From: Aureimonas endophytica
GTDB taxonomy: Bacteria; Pseudomonadota; Alphaproteobacteria; Rhizobiales; Rhizobiaceae
DNA: 64,000 nt
Assembly (NCBI RefSeq): GCF_014642635.1
Contig: NZ_BMIQ01000001.1
Span: 186,001 to 250,000, forward strand
Direction of reading: 5' to 3'
The notes under the pieces are model-generated. The model saw only the letters and a program-made list of their open reading frames with translations. It ran no database searches and was not told where the DNA came from. This document shows positions 42,603-51,883 of the stretch, piece by piece (positions within the stretch are counted from its first letter, which is position 1; every line of letters starts with the position of its first letter). Made by a program: the position numbers and the translations under genes.

Positions 42603-44267
42603 ATGGGTAACATGAAGGGCCTGGCTCGCGGCTCCGCCACGAGAGGTGGAGCGCCCGTTTCCGAAGATCCCTTCGCCGAACTCGAACAGATCTTCGAGTC
42701 GGAGCTGAAGTATGATGCGCGTTTCGACGACGGCCGGGCCCGCCCGGCGGCGCAGCAGCGCCACGATCCCGACATGGACGGCGCCTTCGACGCGTTGGAG
42801 CGGGAATTCGAAACCGCCTTCGAGAGCGACGCCGCCCGGCTCGGCGCCACGCGCCGCGTGGCGGCGCCCTCCGCTCAGCCGGCCCGGCCGGATCGGGCCG
42901 TCGCGCGCTCCAGCTCGGCCGCCTCGAAGGGCGCCGGTTCGCGCCCGACCCATCTGACGGACGAGGAGATCGACGACGAGCTGGAATCCGTGCTGCGCAA
43001 TCTGAGCGCGCCGGCCCGGCCGCGCGATCGCATCGTCGTCGAAACGCAGTCCTTCGCGCCGGAACGGGCCGCCGAGGAGCGGATCGTCCACGAGCCGGTC
43101 GCCGAGGTCGACGAGTTCGAGGAACTGATCCGCAGCGAGCTGGCGGTCATCCGCCCGGCCGTCGTGCCGAAGGCGCGCCCGGCCTCGGTGCCGGACGCCG
43201 CCTATGCCGAAGGCTATGGCGAGGCGCCGGCGGACACCTATGCCGCCTATGACGGCGCGCCGCACGACTATGTTCCGGCCGGGCGCTCGCGCGGCGGCCT
43301 GAAGCGCGGGCTTCTCGCTGGCGGCAGCCTCGCGGCGCTCCTGCTTCTCGGCGGCGTCGGCTATGTCGCTCTGCACGGCTCGGCCTCGACGCTTGGCGCC
43401 GATGGCGAGCCGCTTCTGATCAAGGCGGATGCCGAGCCCTACAAGATCGTGCCGAAGGATCCCGGCGGCCGCGCCTATCCGAACCAGAACAAGGCGGTCT
43501 ACGAGCGCGTCGCCTCGCCGAACAAGAGCGACGACAAGCCGGTCCAGACCGCGCTCCTGCGCAATGCGGAAGAGCCGATGGAACTGCCGAAGGACGAGGA
43601 CGAGGCCTATCCCGACGCGCTGCCGGGCGTCGAGCTCGGCGCGGACGAGACGGCGGGCGACCAGAAGGACGAGACGCGCATCACCGCCGCGACCGAGACG
43701 GAGGAGCAGGGCGCCGCGCATCCGTTGCAGCCGCGCCGGGTGAAGACGATGAAGGTCGGCCCCGACGGCCGTCTGATCGCCAATGACGAGGCGGAGGTCG
43801 CCTCCGCCGAGGATGCGTCGATGACGACCGCTTCGACGGCGGCGGCGCCCGCGACGCCGGATCCGGTCCATGTCGCGACGGTGCCGGCGGCGATGAAGCC
43901 CGTCGCGGAGAAGCCGGCGAAGGTGCCGCTCGCGACCTCGCGCCCGACGCCTGCGCCCACGCCGGCGGCGCCCGTGGCCGAGGCCCCGGCACAGCCGGTC
44001 CAGGTCGCCTCCGCGCTCCCGGCCGGCGGCTATTTCGTGCAGATCTCCTCGCAGCCGAACGAGGCCGCCGCGCAGCAGTCGATGGCGAGCCTCTCCGGCC
44101 GCTTCTCCAGCGTGATCGCCGGCCGGTCGGTCGGCATCCAGCCGGCCGAGATCCCCGGCAAGGGCACCTATTACCGGGTACGCGTCGCGGCCGGCTCGAA
44201 GGACGAGGCGGCGACGCTCTGTTCCCGGCTGAAGTCGGCCGGCGCGACCTGCATCGTGACGCGCTGA
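42603..44267 (+). CDS. SPOR-domain inner-membrane protein
   Basis: A 554-residue bitopic protein. Acidic, low-complexity cytoplasmic residues 1-235 are followed by one transmembrane helix (about 236-257), a long Pro/Ala-rich periplasmic linker, and a C-terminal SPOR domain (about 474-554; GGYFVQISSQPNEAAAQQSM to the Cys-containing end). SPOR domains bind glycan strands stripped of stem peptides and localise proteins to the septum. The protein is likely a cell-division or envelope factor. The in-frame TTG directly before the ATG is ignored; GAGGGG precedes it. It is 13 bp upstream of nagZ. Confidence 0.88.
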   Translation: MGNMKGLARGSATRGGAPVSEDPFAELEQIFESELKYDARFDDGRARPAAQQRHDPDMDGAFDALEREFETAFESDAARLGATRRVAAPSAQPARPDRAVARSSSAASKGAGSRPTHLTDEEIDDELESVLRNLSAPARPRDRIVVETQSFAPERAAEERIVHEPVAEVDEFEELIRSELAVIRPAVVPKARPASVPDAAYAEGYGEAPADTYAAYDGAPHDYVPAGRSRGGLKRGLLAGGSLAALLLLGGVGYVALHGSASTLGADGEPLLIKADAEPYKIVPKDPGGRAYPNQNKAVYERVASPNKSDDKPVQTALLRNAEEPMELPKDEDEAYPDALPGVELGADETAGDQKDETRITAATETEEQGAAHPLQPRRVKTMKVGPDGRLIANDEAEVASAEDASMTTASTAAAPATPDPVHVATVPAAMKPVAEKPAKVPLATSRPTPAPTPAAPVAEAPAQPVQVASALPAGGYFVQISSQPNEAAAQQSMASLSGRFSSVIAGRSVGIQPAEIPGKGTYYRVRVAAGSKDEAATLCSRLKSAGATCIVTR

Positions 44268-44280
44268 CGGACGGGGCAAC

Positions 44281-45300
44281 GTGCAGTCGAAAGCCTGGAT
44301 CGCCGGCTGCGCCGGCAAGCGTCTCAGCGCCGACGAGAAGGCGTTCTTCGCCGACGAGCGGCCGTTCGGTTTCATCCTCTTCGGCCGAAACATCGGCGAG
44401 GCGGGCGAATTGCGCGATCTCATCGCCGAGCTGAAGGAGATCGGCGGTCGGGCGACGACGCCGGTTCTCGTCGATCAGGAGGGCGGGCGCGTGCAGCGCC
44501 TGCGTCCGCCGCTGGCGCCGAGCTACCCGCCGGCGGCGGTGCTCGGCGCGCTTCACGCCGCCGAGCCCGAGGCGGCCGAGCGCGCCGCCTGGCTGACCGG
44601 GCGGCTCTTCGCCTTCGATCTCGCCGCCTATGGCTTCAACTTCGACTGCCTGCCCTGTCTCGACCTTCATGTCGGAGGCGCGACCAAGGCGATCGGCGAC
44701 CGGGCCTATGCGGCGGCGCCGGACGTGGTGGCGCGGCTCGGCGGCGCGGCGGCGCGCGGTCTCGCCGCCGGCGGCCTGACGCCGGTGATGAAGCATCTGC
44801 CGGGCCATGGCCGGGCGACGATGGACAGCCATCTCCACCTGCCGCGCGTCGAGGCGACGCGAGCCGAACTCTCGGCCTCCGACATCCAGCCCTTCCGGGC
44901 GCTGAACGACCTGCCGGCCGCGATGACCGCCCATATCCTCTTCAAGGATATCGATGCGACCGCGCCGACGACATTGTCGGCGATCGTCATCGAGGACGTG
45001 ATCCGCGAGGAGATCGGCTTCGACGGGCTCCTGATGACCGACGACATGTCGATGAAGGCGCTCGAAGGCGACATGGGCGAACTCTCCCGCCGTGCCATCG
45101 CCGCGGGCTGCGATCTCGCGCTGCATTGCAACGGCGACATGGCCGAGATGCGGAAGGTCGCCGGCGCCGTGCCGGAGCTCGACGGCAAGGCGGCACTCCG
45201 GGCCGAGGCGGCGGAGGTCTATGGTCCAGCGCGGCTGGAGCCGGCTGACGAGGCGGCGCTGCGCGAGGACTATGCCCGCCTGACAAGTCTCGTCGCCTGA
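44281..45300 (+). CDS. nagZ: Beta-N-acetylhexosaminidase (peptidoglycan recycling)
   Basis: A 339-residue glycoside hydrolase family 3 enzyme. It contains PVLVDQEGGRVQRL, the catalytic loop KHLPGHGRATMDSHLHLP carrying the His-Asp dyad, and nucleophile Asp in GLLMTDDMSM. NagZ removes GlcNAc from muropeptides in the cytoplasm. The start is GTG at 44281, 13 bp after the SPOR gene. In relatives this gene is normally followed by scpA and scpB, but here a 258-bp gap leads straight to tatA. Confidence 0.93.
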   Translation: MQSKAWIAGCAGKRLSADEKAFFADERPFGFILFGRNIGEAGELRDLIAELKEIGGRATTPVLVDQEGGRVQRLRPPLAPSYPPAAVLGALHAAEPEAAERAAWLTGRLFAFDLAAYGFNFDCLPCLDLHVGGATKAIGDRAYAAAPDVVARLGGAAARGLAAGGLTPVMKHLPGHGRATMDSHLHLPRVEATRAELSASDIQPFRALNDLPAAMTAHILFKDIDATAPTTLSAIVIEDVIREEIGFDGLLMTDDMSMKALEGDMGELSRRAIAAGCDLALHCNGDMAEMRKVAGAVPELDGKAALRAEAAEVYGPARLEPADEAALREDYARLTSLVA

Positions 45301-45558
45301 ACCGGCCCGGAGGGCGCCCGACCAGTCTCACCTCCGCCACGATCGCGTTCTAGGGAAGCTGGAACGCGTGGATAAGTGCGACCCGAAGCGGCGCGCGACC
45401 GCGCGCTGGGCGGTTCTCGTTGATCTCGCACGTCTCTTCGTGTTTGAACAATCGCCGAAGGCCGCTTAACTTGAGAGTTCGGCGCCAGACCATGCCTCGG
45501 CGCAGGCGGGCGACCGGCCGGACGCGGAACCGCGCCGCGCGGCACAAGGAGGAAGACA

Positions 45559-45789
45559 GTGGGTAGCTTCAGCATCTGGCATTGGCTCATCGTTCTGGCC
45601 GTCGTGCTGCTTCTCTTCGGTCGCGGCAAGATTCCCGAGCTGATGGGCGACGTCGCCAAGGGCATCAAGAACTTCAAGAAGGGCATGAACGACGAGGACG
45701 AATCGACCGTCGCGCAGGAGCGTCGTTCGCTCGACCATCGCGAGGGCGATCTGGTTCGCGAGCGCCAGGCCGAGAAGACCACCATCTGA
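45559..45789 (+). CDS. tatA: Sec-independent translocase subunit TatA
   Basis: A 76-residue protein with one N-terminal transmembrane helix ([16 protein letters not shown]), the conserved [24 protein letters not shown] hinge and amphipathic helix split across FG, and a charged tail. Many copies assemble the pore for folded Tat substrates such as the binding protein at 13567. The start is GTG at 45559, with AGGAGGAA upstream. tatB follows after 168 bp. Confidence 0.95.
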   Translation: MGSFSIWHWLIVLAVVLLLFGRGKIPELMGDVAKGIKNFKKGMNDEDESTVAQERRSLDHREGDLVRERQAEKTTI

Positions 45790-45957
45790 GCCTTTACGCG
45801 GAGGTGACGGGCAGGGGCGTCGACACGCCTTGCCCGCGCCTCCGGCGCGATCGTTTCGACGCCGCTCGTCGCGCCCGTTTCGTCGGGCGCGCCCGCACGT
45901 CGCCGGGAGGAGCAGCCGCCGGCAATCCGGGCTCTCAACTCGTTCGAAAGTCTGTCG

Positions 45958-46464
45958 ATGTTCGAAGTCGGTTGGTCTGAGATCCTCGTGATCGGCGTGG
46001 TGCTGATCGTCGTGGTCGGCCCGAAGGATTTGCCGCATATGCTGCGCACCTTCGGCCGGATGACGTCGCAGTTCCGACGGATGGCCGGCGATTTCCGCCG
46101 TCAGTTCGACGAGGCGCTGCGCGAGGCCGAGATGGACGATGTCCGCGACACCGTTCGCGACATCGGCAAGATGGACCCGCGCAATAATATCCGCGAGGCG
46201 TTGAACCCGATCCGGGCGGTCGGCGACGAGATCCGCTCCTCCTTGCGCGCCGCGACCAAGGCGCCGGAGCCCAGGGTGCCGAGCGCCGACGCGCCCGCCG
46301 CGCCGACGCCCGCACCGGTCCCTGCCAACGATCCCGCGCCGACGGCGACGCCAGCCGGGCATGGCGATGCCGCCGGAGCGACAGGCACGGAACCGCCCGT
46401 CGTCAAGGCTGCGTCCGACGAGCCGGCGCCCGTGCCGGTCGCCGTCGATCGGGAGCGTGCCTGA
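45958..46464 (+). CDS. tatB: Sec-independent translocase subunit TatB
   Basis: A 168-residue TatB. The N-terminal transmembrane helix carries the conserved Glu (MFEVGWSEILVIGVVLIVVVG). The PKDLPHMLRTFG hinge and amphipathic helix are followed by a long Pro/Ala-rich C-terminal tail. With TatC it forms the twin-arginine receptor complex. The stop overlaps the tatC ATG by one base (TGATG), so the two are coupled. The gap from tatA contains no gene. Confidence 0.94.
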   Translation: MFEVGWSEILVIGVVLIVVVGPKDLPHMLRTFGRMTSQFRRMAGDFRRQFDEALREAEMDDVRDTVRDIGKMDPRNNIREALNPIRAVGDEIRSSLRAATKAPEPRVPSADAPAAPTPAPVPANDPAPTATPAGHGDAAGATGTEPPVVKAASDEPAPVPVAVDRERA

Positions 46465-47285
46465 TGCGCGCCGGACAGGACAATATCGACGCCTCCTCGG
46501 CGCCGCTGATCGAGCATCTGATCGAGCTTCGCCGCCGGCTGATCTGGTCGCTGCTCGGCTTCTTCGTCGCCTTCGTCATCTGCTTCTTCTTCGCCAAGCC
46601 GATCTTCAACCTCCTGATCATCCCGTATCAGACGGCGTCCGGCTGGGCCGGCATCCCGCCGGACCAGGTGGAACTGATCTATACGGCGCCGCAGGAATTC
46701 TTCTTCACCCAGGTGAAGATCGCCGCCTTCGGCGGCTTCTTCCTGGCCTTTCCGGTGATCGCCATCCAGGTCTACAAGTTCGTCGCGCCCGGTCTCTACC
46801 GGTCGGAGCGGGACGCCTTCCTGCCCTTCCTGGTGGCGACGCCGCTCCTGTTCCTGCTCGGCGCGGCGCTGGTCTATTTCTTCTTCACTCCCATGGTGAT
46901 GTGGTTCTTCCTGTCGCAGCAGCAATCGGGCGAGGTGCCCGGACAGGCGGCCATCCAACTCCTGCCGCGTGTTTCGGAATATCTCTCGCTGATCATGGGG
47001 CTGATCTTCGCCTTCGGCCTCGTCTTCCAGCTGCCGGTCGTCACCTCGCTGATGGTGCGGGCCGGGCTCCTTTCGGCGCAGGGCCTCGCCGAGAAGCGCA
47101 AATGGGCGATCGTGCTCGCCTTCATCGCCGCCGCCGTGCTGACGCCGCCGGACCCGATGTCGCAGATCGGTCTTGCGGTGCCGACCATCCTTCTCTACGA
47201 GATTGCCATCATCACGGCGCGGATGATCGAACGCAAACGGGCCGGACAATTGGCCGAGACCGAGGCGCCAGCCGAGCTGCAGTGA
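46464..47285 (+). CDS. tatC: Sec-independent translocase subunit TatC
   Basis: A 273-residue polytopic protein with six hydrophobic helices. The N-terminal APLIEHLIELRRRLIW segment and the cytoplasmic PGLYRSERD loop, with the Glu/Arg residues that bind the twin-arginine signal, are conserved, as is the LTPPDPMSQ loop. It is the core receptor of the Tat translocon. It is coupled to tatB. A basic C-terminal tail follows the last helix. Confidence 0.95.
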   Translation: MRAGQDNIDASSAPLIEHLIELRRRLIWSLLGFFVAFVICFFFAKPIFNLLIIPYQTASGWAGIPPDQVELIYTAPQEFFFTQVKIAAFGGFFLAFPVIAIQVYKFVAPGLYRSERDAFLPFLVATPLLFLLGAALVYFFFTPMVMWFFLSQQQSGEVPGQAAIQLLPRVSEYLSLIMGLIFAFGLVFQLPVVTSLMVRAGLLSAQGLAEKRKWAIVLAFIAAAVLTPPDPMSQIGLAVPTILLYEIAIITARMIERKRAGQLAETEAPAELQ

Positions 47286-47330
47286 GGCCCGCGGCCTCGC
47301 CGCTTCCAATTGTCCGGGAGCGGAAGAACC

Positions 47331-48614
47331 ATGCTCGATATCAAGTGGATACGCGACAATCCGGATAGGCTCGACGCCGCGCTCGCGGCGCGGGGCGCCG
47401 AGTCTCTGGCGGCCGAGATCGTGCGGCTCGACGAGGAGCGGCGCGGGCATCTCAAGCATCTGCAGGACCTCCAGAGCCGCCGCAACGAAGCCTCCAAGGA
47501 GATCGGCAAGGCCAAGGCTTCGGGCGATGCCGCCCGCGCCGAGGCGGTGATCGCCGAAGTCGCCGCAATCAAGGCCGCGATCCAGGAAGGCGAGGAGACC
47601 GAGCGCCGCATCGACGCGGCGATGACGGACAGGCTCGCCCGCATTCCGAACGTGCCGCTTGACGAGGTGCCCATCGGTCCCGACGAGACCGCCAATGTCG
47701 AGGTCCGCCGGGTCGGCACGCCGCGCGCCTTCGACTTCCCGGTGAAGGAGCATTTCGAGATCGGCGAGGCGCTCGGCCTCATGGATTTCGAGCAGGCCGG
47801 GCGGATCGCCGGCTCGCGCTTCGCGGTCCTGAAGGGGCCGCTCGCCCGGCTCGAACGGGCGCTCGGCCAGTTCATGCTGGACCTTCACGCCGGCGAGCAC
47901 GGCTATCAGGAGGTCGTCGCGCCGATTCTCGTCAAAGACGAGGCGATGTTCGGCACCGGCAACCTGCCGAAATTCGCCGAGGACGCCTTCCACACGACGG
48001 ACGGGCGCTGGCTGATCCCGACCTCGGAAGTGCCGCTGACCAATCTCGTGCGCGAATCGACCCTGGACGAGGCGGACCTGCCGCTGCGCTTCACCGCCCT
48101 GACGCCCTGCTTCCGCTCGGAAGCGGGTTCGGCCGGCCGCGACACGCGCGGCATGCTGCGCCAGCACCAGTTCTACAAGGTCGAGATGGTGTCGATCACC
48201 TCGCAGGAGACCTCGCTCGCCGAGCACGAGCGGATGACGGCCTGCGCGGAAGAGGTGCTGAAGCGTCTCGGCCTGCCGTTCCGCACGATCGTGCTCTGCA
48301 CGGGCGACATGGGCTTCGGCTCGCGCAAGACCTACGACATCGAGGTCTGGCTGCCGGGGCAGGATACCTATCGCGAGATTTCGAGCTGCTCGGTCTGCGG
48401 CGACTTTCAGGCCCGCCGCATGGGGGCCCGCTATAAAGTGGCCGGCGACAAGCAGGCGCGCTTCGTCCACACGCTCAACGGCTCGGGCGTCGCGGTCGGC
48501 CGCTGCCTCATTGCCGTTCTGGAGAACTATCAGAATGCCGATGGCAGCGTGACCGTGCCCGAGGCGCTGCGGCCCTATATGGGCGGCCTGACGACGATCG
48601 CGAAGGCAGGCTGA
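47331..48614 (+). CDS. serS: Seryl-tRNA synthetase
   Basis: A 427-residue class II synthetase. The N-terminal long coiled-coil arm (about residues 30-105) binds the long variable arm of tRNA-Ser. Motif 2 is in [17 protein letters not shown], followed by RQHQF, and motif 3 in [18 protein letters not shown]. The start ATG at 47331 begins the conserved [11 protein letters not shown]. It is 45 bp after tatC and 6 bp before surE, in the classic serS-surE-pcm order. Confidence 0.96.
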   Translation: MLDIKWIRDNPDRLDAALAARGAESLAAEIVRLDEERRGHLKHLQDLQSRRNEASKEIGKAKASGDAARAEAVIAEVAAIKAAIQEGEETERRIDAAMTDRLARIPNVPLDEVPIGPDETANVEVRRVGTPRAFDFPVKEHFEIGEALGLMDFEQAGRIAGSRFAVLKGPLARLERALGQFMLDLHAGEHGYQEVVAPILVKDEAMFGTGNLPKFAEDAFHTTDGRWLIPTSEVPLTNLVRESTLDEADLPLRFTALTPCFRSEAGSAGRDTRGMLRQHQFYKVEMVSITSQETSLAEHERMTACAEEVLKRLGLPFRTIVLCTGDMGFGSRKTYDIEVWLPGQDTYREISSCSVCGDFQARRMGARYKVAGDKQARFVHTLNGSGVAVGRCLIAVLENYQNADGSVTVPEALRPYMGGLTTIAKAG

Positions 48615-48620
48615 TCCCTC

Positions 48621-49379
48621 ATGCGCATCCTTCTCACCAATGACGACGGCATCCATGCGGAAGGCCTCGCGGTTCTCGAACGGATCGCGCGCAGCCTGTC
48701 GGACGATGTCTGGATCGTCGCGCCGGAGAGCGACCAGAGCGGCCTGTCGCATTCGCTGACGCTGTCGCATCCTTTGCGCCTGCGGCGCATGGAGGAGAAG
48801 CGCTTCGCGCTGACCGGCACGCCGACCGATTGCGTGATCATGGGGGCGAAGCATGTCCTGCCGGGCGCGCCCGATCTCGTTCTGTCGGGCGTCAATTCCG
48901 GCCAGAACATCTGCGACGACGTCACCTATTCCGGCACCGTCGCCGGGGCGATCGAAGGCACGATGCTCGGCTATCGCTCGATCGCGCTGAGCCAGGCCCA
49001 TACGCCGGGCACCGATCGCGACTGCATCTGGGAGACGGCCGAGCGCCACGCCCCGGCGATCATCGCCAAGCTGATCGAGGCGGAATACCGGCCAGGCGTC
49101 CTCTTCAACGTCAATTTCCCGGCGGTGCATCCGGATGCCGTCACCGGCATCGAAGTGACGCGCCAGGGCAAGCTCGAATACAATCTCGGCCTCGAAGAGC
49201 GGCGGGACGGGCGCGGCTTCCCGTATTTCTGGCTGAAATTCGGCCGGCAGATCGGCGCGGAGATGGAAGGCTCCGACATCGGCGCGCTTCTCGCCGGTCG
49301 CATCTCGGTGACGCCGATGAAGCTCGACTTCACCGAGCATGCGCTTCGGGCCGAGCTCAAGACCCTCTTCGACCGCTAG
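48621..49379 (+). CDS. surE: 5'-nucleotidase / survival protein SurE
   Basis: A 252-residue metallophosphatase. The metal-binding LTNDDGI motif opens the protein, with APESDQSG and SGVNSGQN also conserved. SurE dephosphorylates nucleoside monophosphates and is needed for stationary-phase survival in several bacteria. It is 6 bp after serS and 12 bp before the Pcm homologue, so the three genes form an operon. Confidence 0.95.
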   Translation: MRILLTNDDGIHAEGLAVLERIARSLSDDVWIVAPESDQSGLSHSLTLSHPLRLRRMEEKRFALTGTPTDCVIMGAKHVLPGAPDLVLSGVNSGQNICDDVTYSGTVAGAIEGTMLGYRSIALSQAHTPGTDRDCIWETAERHAPAIIAKLIEAEYRPGVLFNVNFPAVHPDAVTGIEVTRQGKLEYNLGLEERRDGRGFPYFWLKFGRQIGAEMEGSDIGALLAGRISVTPMKLDFTEHALRAELKTLFDR

Positions 49380-49391
49380 GGGCCAGACGCG

Positions 49392-50066
49392 ATGGAAGGG
49401 CTGCGGATGGGGCCGGCGGGCTCGACGGAACGCGACCGCGAGGAACTCGCCGCCTTTCTGATGCGCCTGCGCTCCTCGCGCATCGTCGAACCGCGTCTCC
49501 TCCAGGCGGTGGAGGCTGTGCCGCGCCGCCACTTCGTGCGGGCCGGCATCGCCAATCCCTATTCGGACGCGGCGCTGCCGATCGATTGCGGCGAGACCAT
49601 GCCGGGCGCCTTCTTCGCCGTCTGCCTCGTCAACGACCTGAAGGTCGAGCCGACGAGCCGGATCCTCGAGATCGGCACCGGCAGCGGCTATGTGACCGCC
49701 CTCCTGGCGCGTTGCGGCGGTCGCGTGACCTCGCTCGACCGCTATCAGACGCTGCTCGCCAAGGCCGGTGAACGGTTGAAGCAGCTCGGCCTGCCCGGCG
49801 TGCAGTTCGTGCAGGAGGATGGACGCGACGGCTATCGCGACGCGGCGCCCTTCGACCGGATCGTCATCCATGCCGCCTTCGAGACGCTGCCGCGCAGCTT
49901 TCTCGAACAGTTGGCGCAGCATGGCTCGATCATCTGCGCGCTGGGGCCGGGGCAGGGACAGCAGACGCTCGTCCGCCTCCAGAAGGTCGGCAGCCGCCTG
50001 GAGCGCGAGGACCTGCGGCCCGTGCGCTATCAGCCCTTGGCGCATGGCGTGGCGCGCAAGCTCTGA
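49392..50066 (+). CDS. pcm: Protein-L-isoaspartate O-methyltransferase (surE-linked)
   Basis: A 224-residue SAM methyltransferase with ILEIGTGSGYVTALLA and the PFDRIVIHAAFE segment. In Pcm the loop TISQP holds the Ser that positions isoaspartate. Here the equivalent reads CGETMPGAFFAV, a form I recall from other rhizobial Pcm proteins at this locus, so the repair activity may differ from the E. coli enzyme. The ATG at 49392 lies 12 bp after surE. A related protein is encoded at 30490. Confidence 0.85.
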   Translation: MEGLRMGPAGSTERDREELAAFLMRLRSSRIVEPRLLQAVEAVPRRHFVRAGIANPYSDAALPIDCGETMPGAFFAVCLVNDLKVEPTSRILEIGTGSGYVTALLARCGGRVTSLDRYQTLLAKAGERLKQLGLPGVQFVQEDGRDGYRDAAPFDRIVIHAAFETLPRSFLEQLAQHGSIICALGPGQGQQTLVRLQKVGSRLEREDLRPVRYQPLAHGVARKL

Positions 50067-50114
50067 ACGACCACGCCGGCATGCCTAACGAAAATATCTC
50101 GTGATCCCCGGCGA

Positions 50115-50129
50115 TTAACCGGCGGGTAA
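50115..50129. promoter_or_regulatory. CtrA-like half-match upstream of the LysM/M23 lipoprotein gene
   Basis: TTAA-CCGGCGG-GTAA matches the CtrA consensus TTAA-N7-TTAA in seven of eight core bases. It lies 52 bp before the gene start, a plausible promoter position. CtrA controls envelope and division genes in many alphaproteobacteria. A single imperfect site is weak evidence. Confidence 0.3.
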
Positions 50130-50180
50130 CCCTGATGCGGTTGAATGATCCCCAACACTGAAGGGTTCACGGGGACATAG

Positions 50181-51818
50181 ATGCGTATCGAGGTGCTGAG
50201 GTCCGATCGTCTTCGTCTAGTCCGCACGGTCGCGGTCGTGGCGCTGACAGCGCTCGGCGCCGGCTGCAGCGCGGATGTCGCCCGCTTCGACGACGGGTTC
50301 TATACCGGCGCGGTGCCGGGCAAGCCGATGCCGCAGGCGGCGGTCGGTAGTGCTTCGGCCTATCCGTCGAGCATCGACGAGACGCGGACGGGTTCGGTCG
50401 GCGGGGCGCGCTCGGCGCTCTATTCCGGCGCGGCGGCGGCGAGCACGCCGTCCTATCCGCAGGTCGCGCGCCAGGACGCGCCGATCCAGCGCAGCATGCT
50501 GGCGCCCCCTTCCGCCGCCGCCAGCGCCCCGGCCGAGCCGCCGCACACCTATGCCTCGGCGGCTCCCGCTGTGGCGGATGCGCCCGTCCGCGCCGCGCCG
50601 AGCGCGATGAAGGCCGGCTGGAACAAGACCTCGAACACGGTGACCCTGCGCGAAGGCGAGACGCTGGAGACGATCTCCAACCGCTACGGCGTGCCGGTGA
50701 AGGCGATCGTCGCCGCCAATGGTCTCGCCAGCGCGGCCGATGTCGCGCCGGGCCAGGCGATCGCGATCCCGACCTATTCCTATGGCGACAAGCCGGGCGC
50801 CGCCCCGGCCATGGCGACGGCCGGCGCCGGCGCCGAGCCGCGCACCCTCGGCGCGCCGCCGCAGACCCTGCGCGCGCCCTCGAAGATGGCCGCCGCGACG
50901 CCCGGCCGCATCACGGTCGAGCCGGGTGACACGCTGACCGCCGTCGCCCGCCGGGCCGGCGTCAGCGTTGCCGAACTGCGCGCCGCGAACGGCATGACGG
51001 ACGACACCGTCCGCCTCGGCCAGAAGCTGGTTCTTCCGGGCGGAGCGGCCGAGCCGCGCCGCGTCGCCTCGATCGATCCGCGCGACGGCAGCGAGCCGCG
51101 TTCGGCCGTGAAGCCGGCCGCGAAGGCGGTGGCCGAGGCGGCGGAGAAGCAGCCGAAGCCCTATCAGGCGCCGCAGCCGGCAAAGACGGCCGAGGCAGCC
51201 AAGCCCGCCGCGCCGCACGCCAAGGCTCCGGCCGCCGCCGATGCGACGCAGCCCGCCGCCGCGACGCCGCCGGCGAAACCGGCTGTCGCCGAGGCGAAGC
51301 CCGCCAAGACGGCGCCGGCCGCCAAGCCCGCGGCGGAAGCGGCGCCGGCCGCCACCGTCGCCGAGGCGCCCGCCGCGCCCGCGACCACCGTCGCGGACGA
51401 GACGGAGAAGCAGGCCTCGGCCGCAGCGCCGGCCGGCACCGGCATCGATCAGTTCCGCTGGCCGGTGCAGGGCCGGGTGCTGAAGCGCTTCGGCGAGAAG
51501 GACGGCGCGCGCCGCAGCGACGGCCTCGACATCTCGGTGCCGCGCGGCACCGCGGTGAAGGCGGCCGAGAACGGCGTCGTCATCTATGCCGGCGACGGGC
51601 TGAAGGAATTCGGCAATACCGTGCTCGTGAAGCACGATAACGGCCTCGTCACCGTCTACGGCCATGCCGATGACCTGAAGGTGAAGCGCGGCGAGACGGT
51701 GAAGCGCGGCCAGGAGATCGCCACCGCCGGCATGTCCGGCGACGCGCAGTCCCCCATGCTGCATTTCGAGGTGCGCAAGAATTCGGCGCCCGTCGATCCC
51801 GGCAAGTACCTCCAGTAA
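50181..51818 (+). CDS. LysM/LytM-domain lipoprotein, NlpD/DipM-like (catalytically degenerate M23)
   Basis: A 545-residue lipoprotein: the signal ends in LGAGC with lipid-anchor Cys near residue 31. Two LysM domains follow (GETLETISNRYGVPVKAIVAANGL and GDTLTAVARRAGVSVAELRAANGM regions), then a long Ala/Pro/Lys-rich linker and a C-terminal M23 domain. The Zn ligand His of HxxxD is Ser (RSDGLDIS), and the first His of HxH is Met (MLHFEV), while YGH is retained. It should therefore lack peptidase activity and, like NlpD, EnvC or DipM, probably activates amidases for daughter-cell separation. A possible CtrA site precedes it. Confidence 0.85.
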   Translation: MRIEVLRSDRLRLVRTVAVVALTALGAGCSADVARFDDGFYTGAVPGKPMPQAAVGSASAYPSSIDETRTGSVGGARSALYSGAAAASTPSYPQVARQDAPIQRSMLAPPSAAASAPAEPPHTYASAAPAVADAPVRAAPSAMKAGWNKTSNTVTLREGETLETISNRYGVPVKAIVAANGLASAADVAPGQAIAIPTYSYGDKPGAAPAMATAGAGAEPRTLGAPPQTLRAPSKMAAATPGRITVEPGDTLTAVARRAGVSVAELRAANGMTDDTVRLGQKLVLPGGAAEPRRVASIDPRDGSEPRSAVKPAAKAVAEAAEKQPKPYQAPQPAKTAEAAKPAAPHAKAPAAADATQPAAATPPAKPAVAEAKPAKTAPAAKPAAEAAPAATVAEAPAAPATTVADETEKQASAAAPAGTGIDQFRWPVQGRVLKRFGEKDGARRSDGLDISVPRGTAVKAAENGVVIYAGDGLKEFGNTVLVKHDNGLVTVYGHADDLKVKRGETVKRGQEIATAGMSGDAQSPMLHFEVRKNSAPVDPGKYLQ

Positions 51819-51841
51819 GCCGGGCGCGGAAGCGTCGTCCC

Positions 51842-51877
51842 GGGTCCGCCGCGACTTCGATGGCGCGGCGGACCCTT
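51842..51877. terminator. Strong hairpin between convergent NlpD-like and DUF815 genes
   Basis: GGGTCCGCCGCG (51842-51853) pairs perfectly over 12 bp with CGCGGCGGACCC (51864-51875) across a 10-base loop, followed by TTCC. It occupies the 65-bp gap between convergent stops and could end transcription from the left; its use from the right is less certain. Confidence 0.6.
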
Positions 51878-51883
51878 CCGCCT

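Noticed and set aside
46101-50045. 1314-codon antisense frame spanning tatB to pcm
   Set aside because: It covers five well-supported genes on the other strand and has shadow composition. No ribosome site or family motif was seen.
50181-51818. Active M23 peptidase
   Set aside because: Two of the zinc/catalytic histidines are replaced, so an active endopeptidase is unlikely; an NlpD/DipM-type activator fits better.
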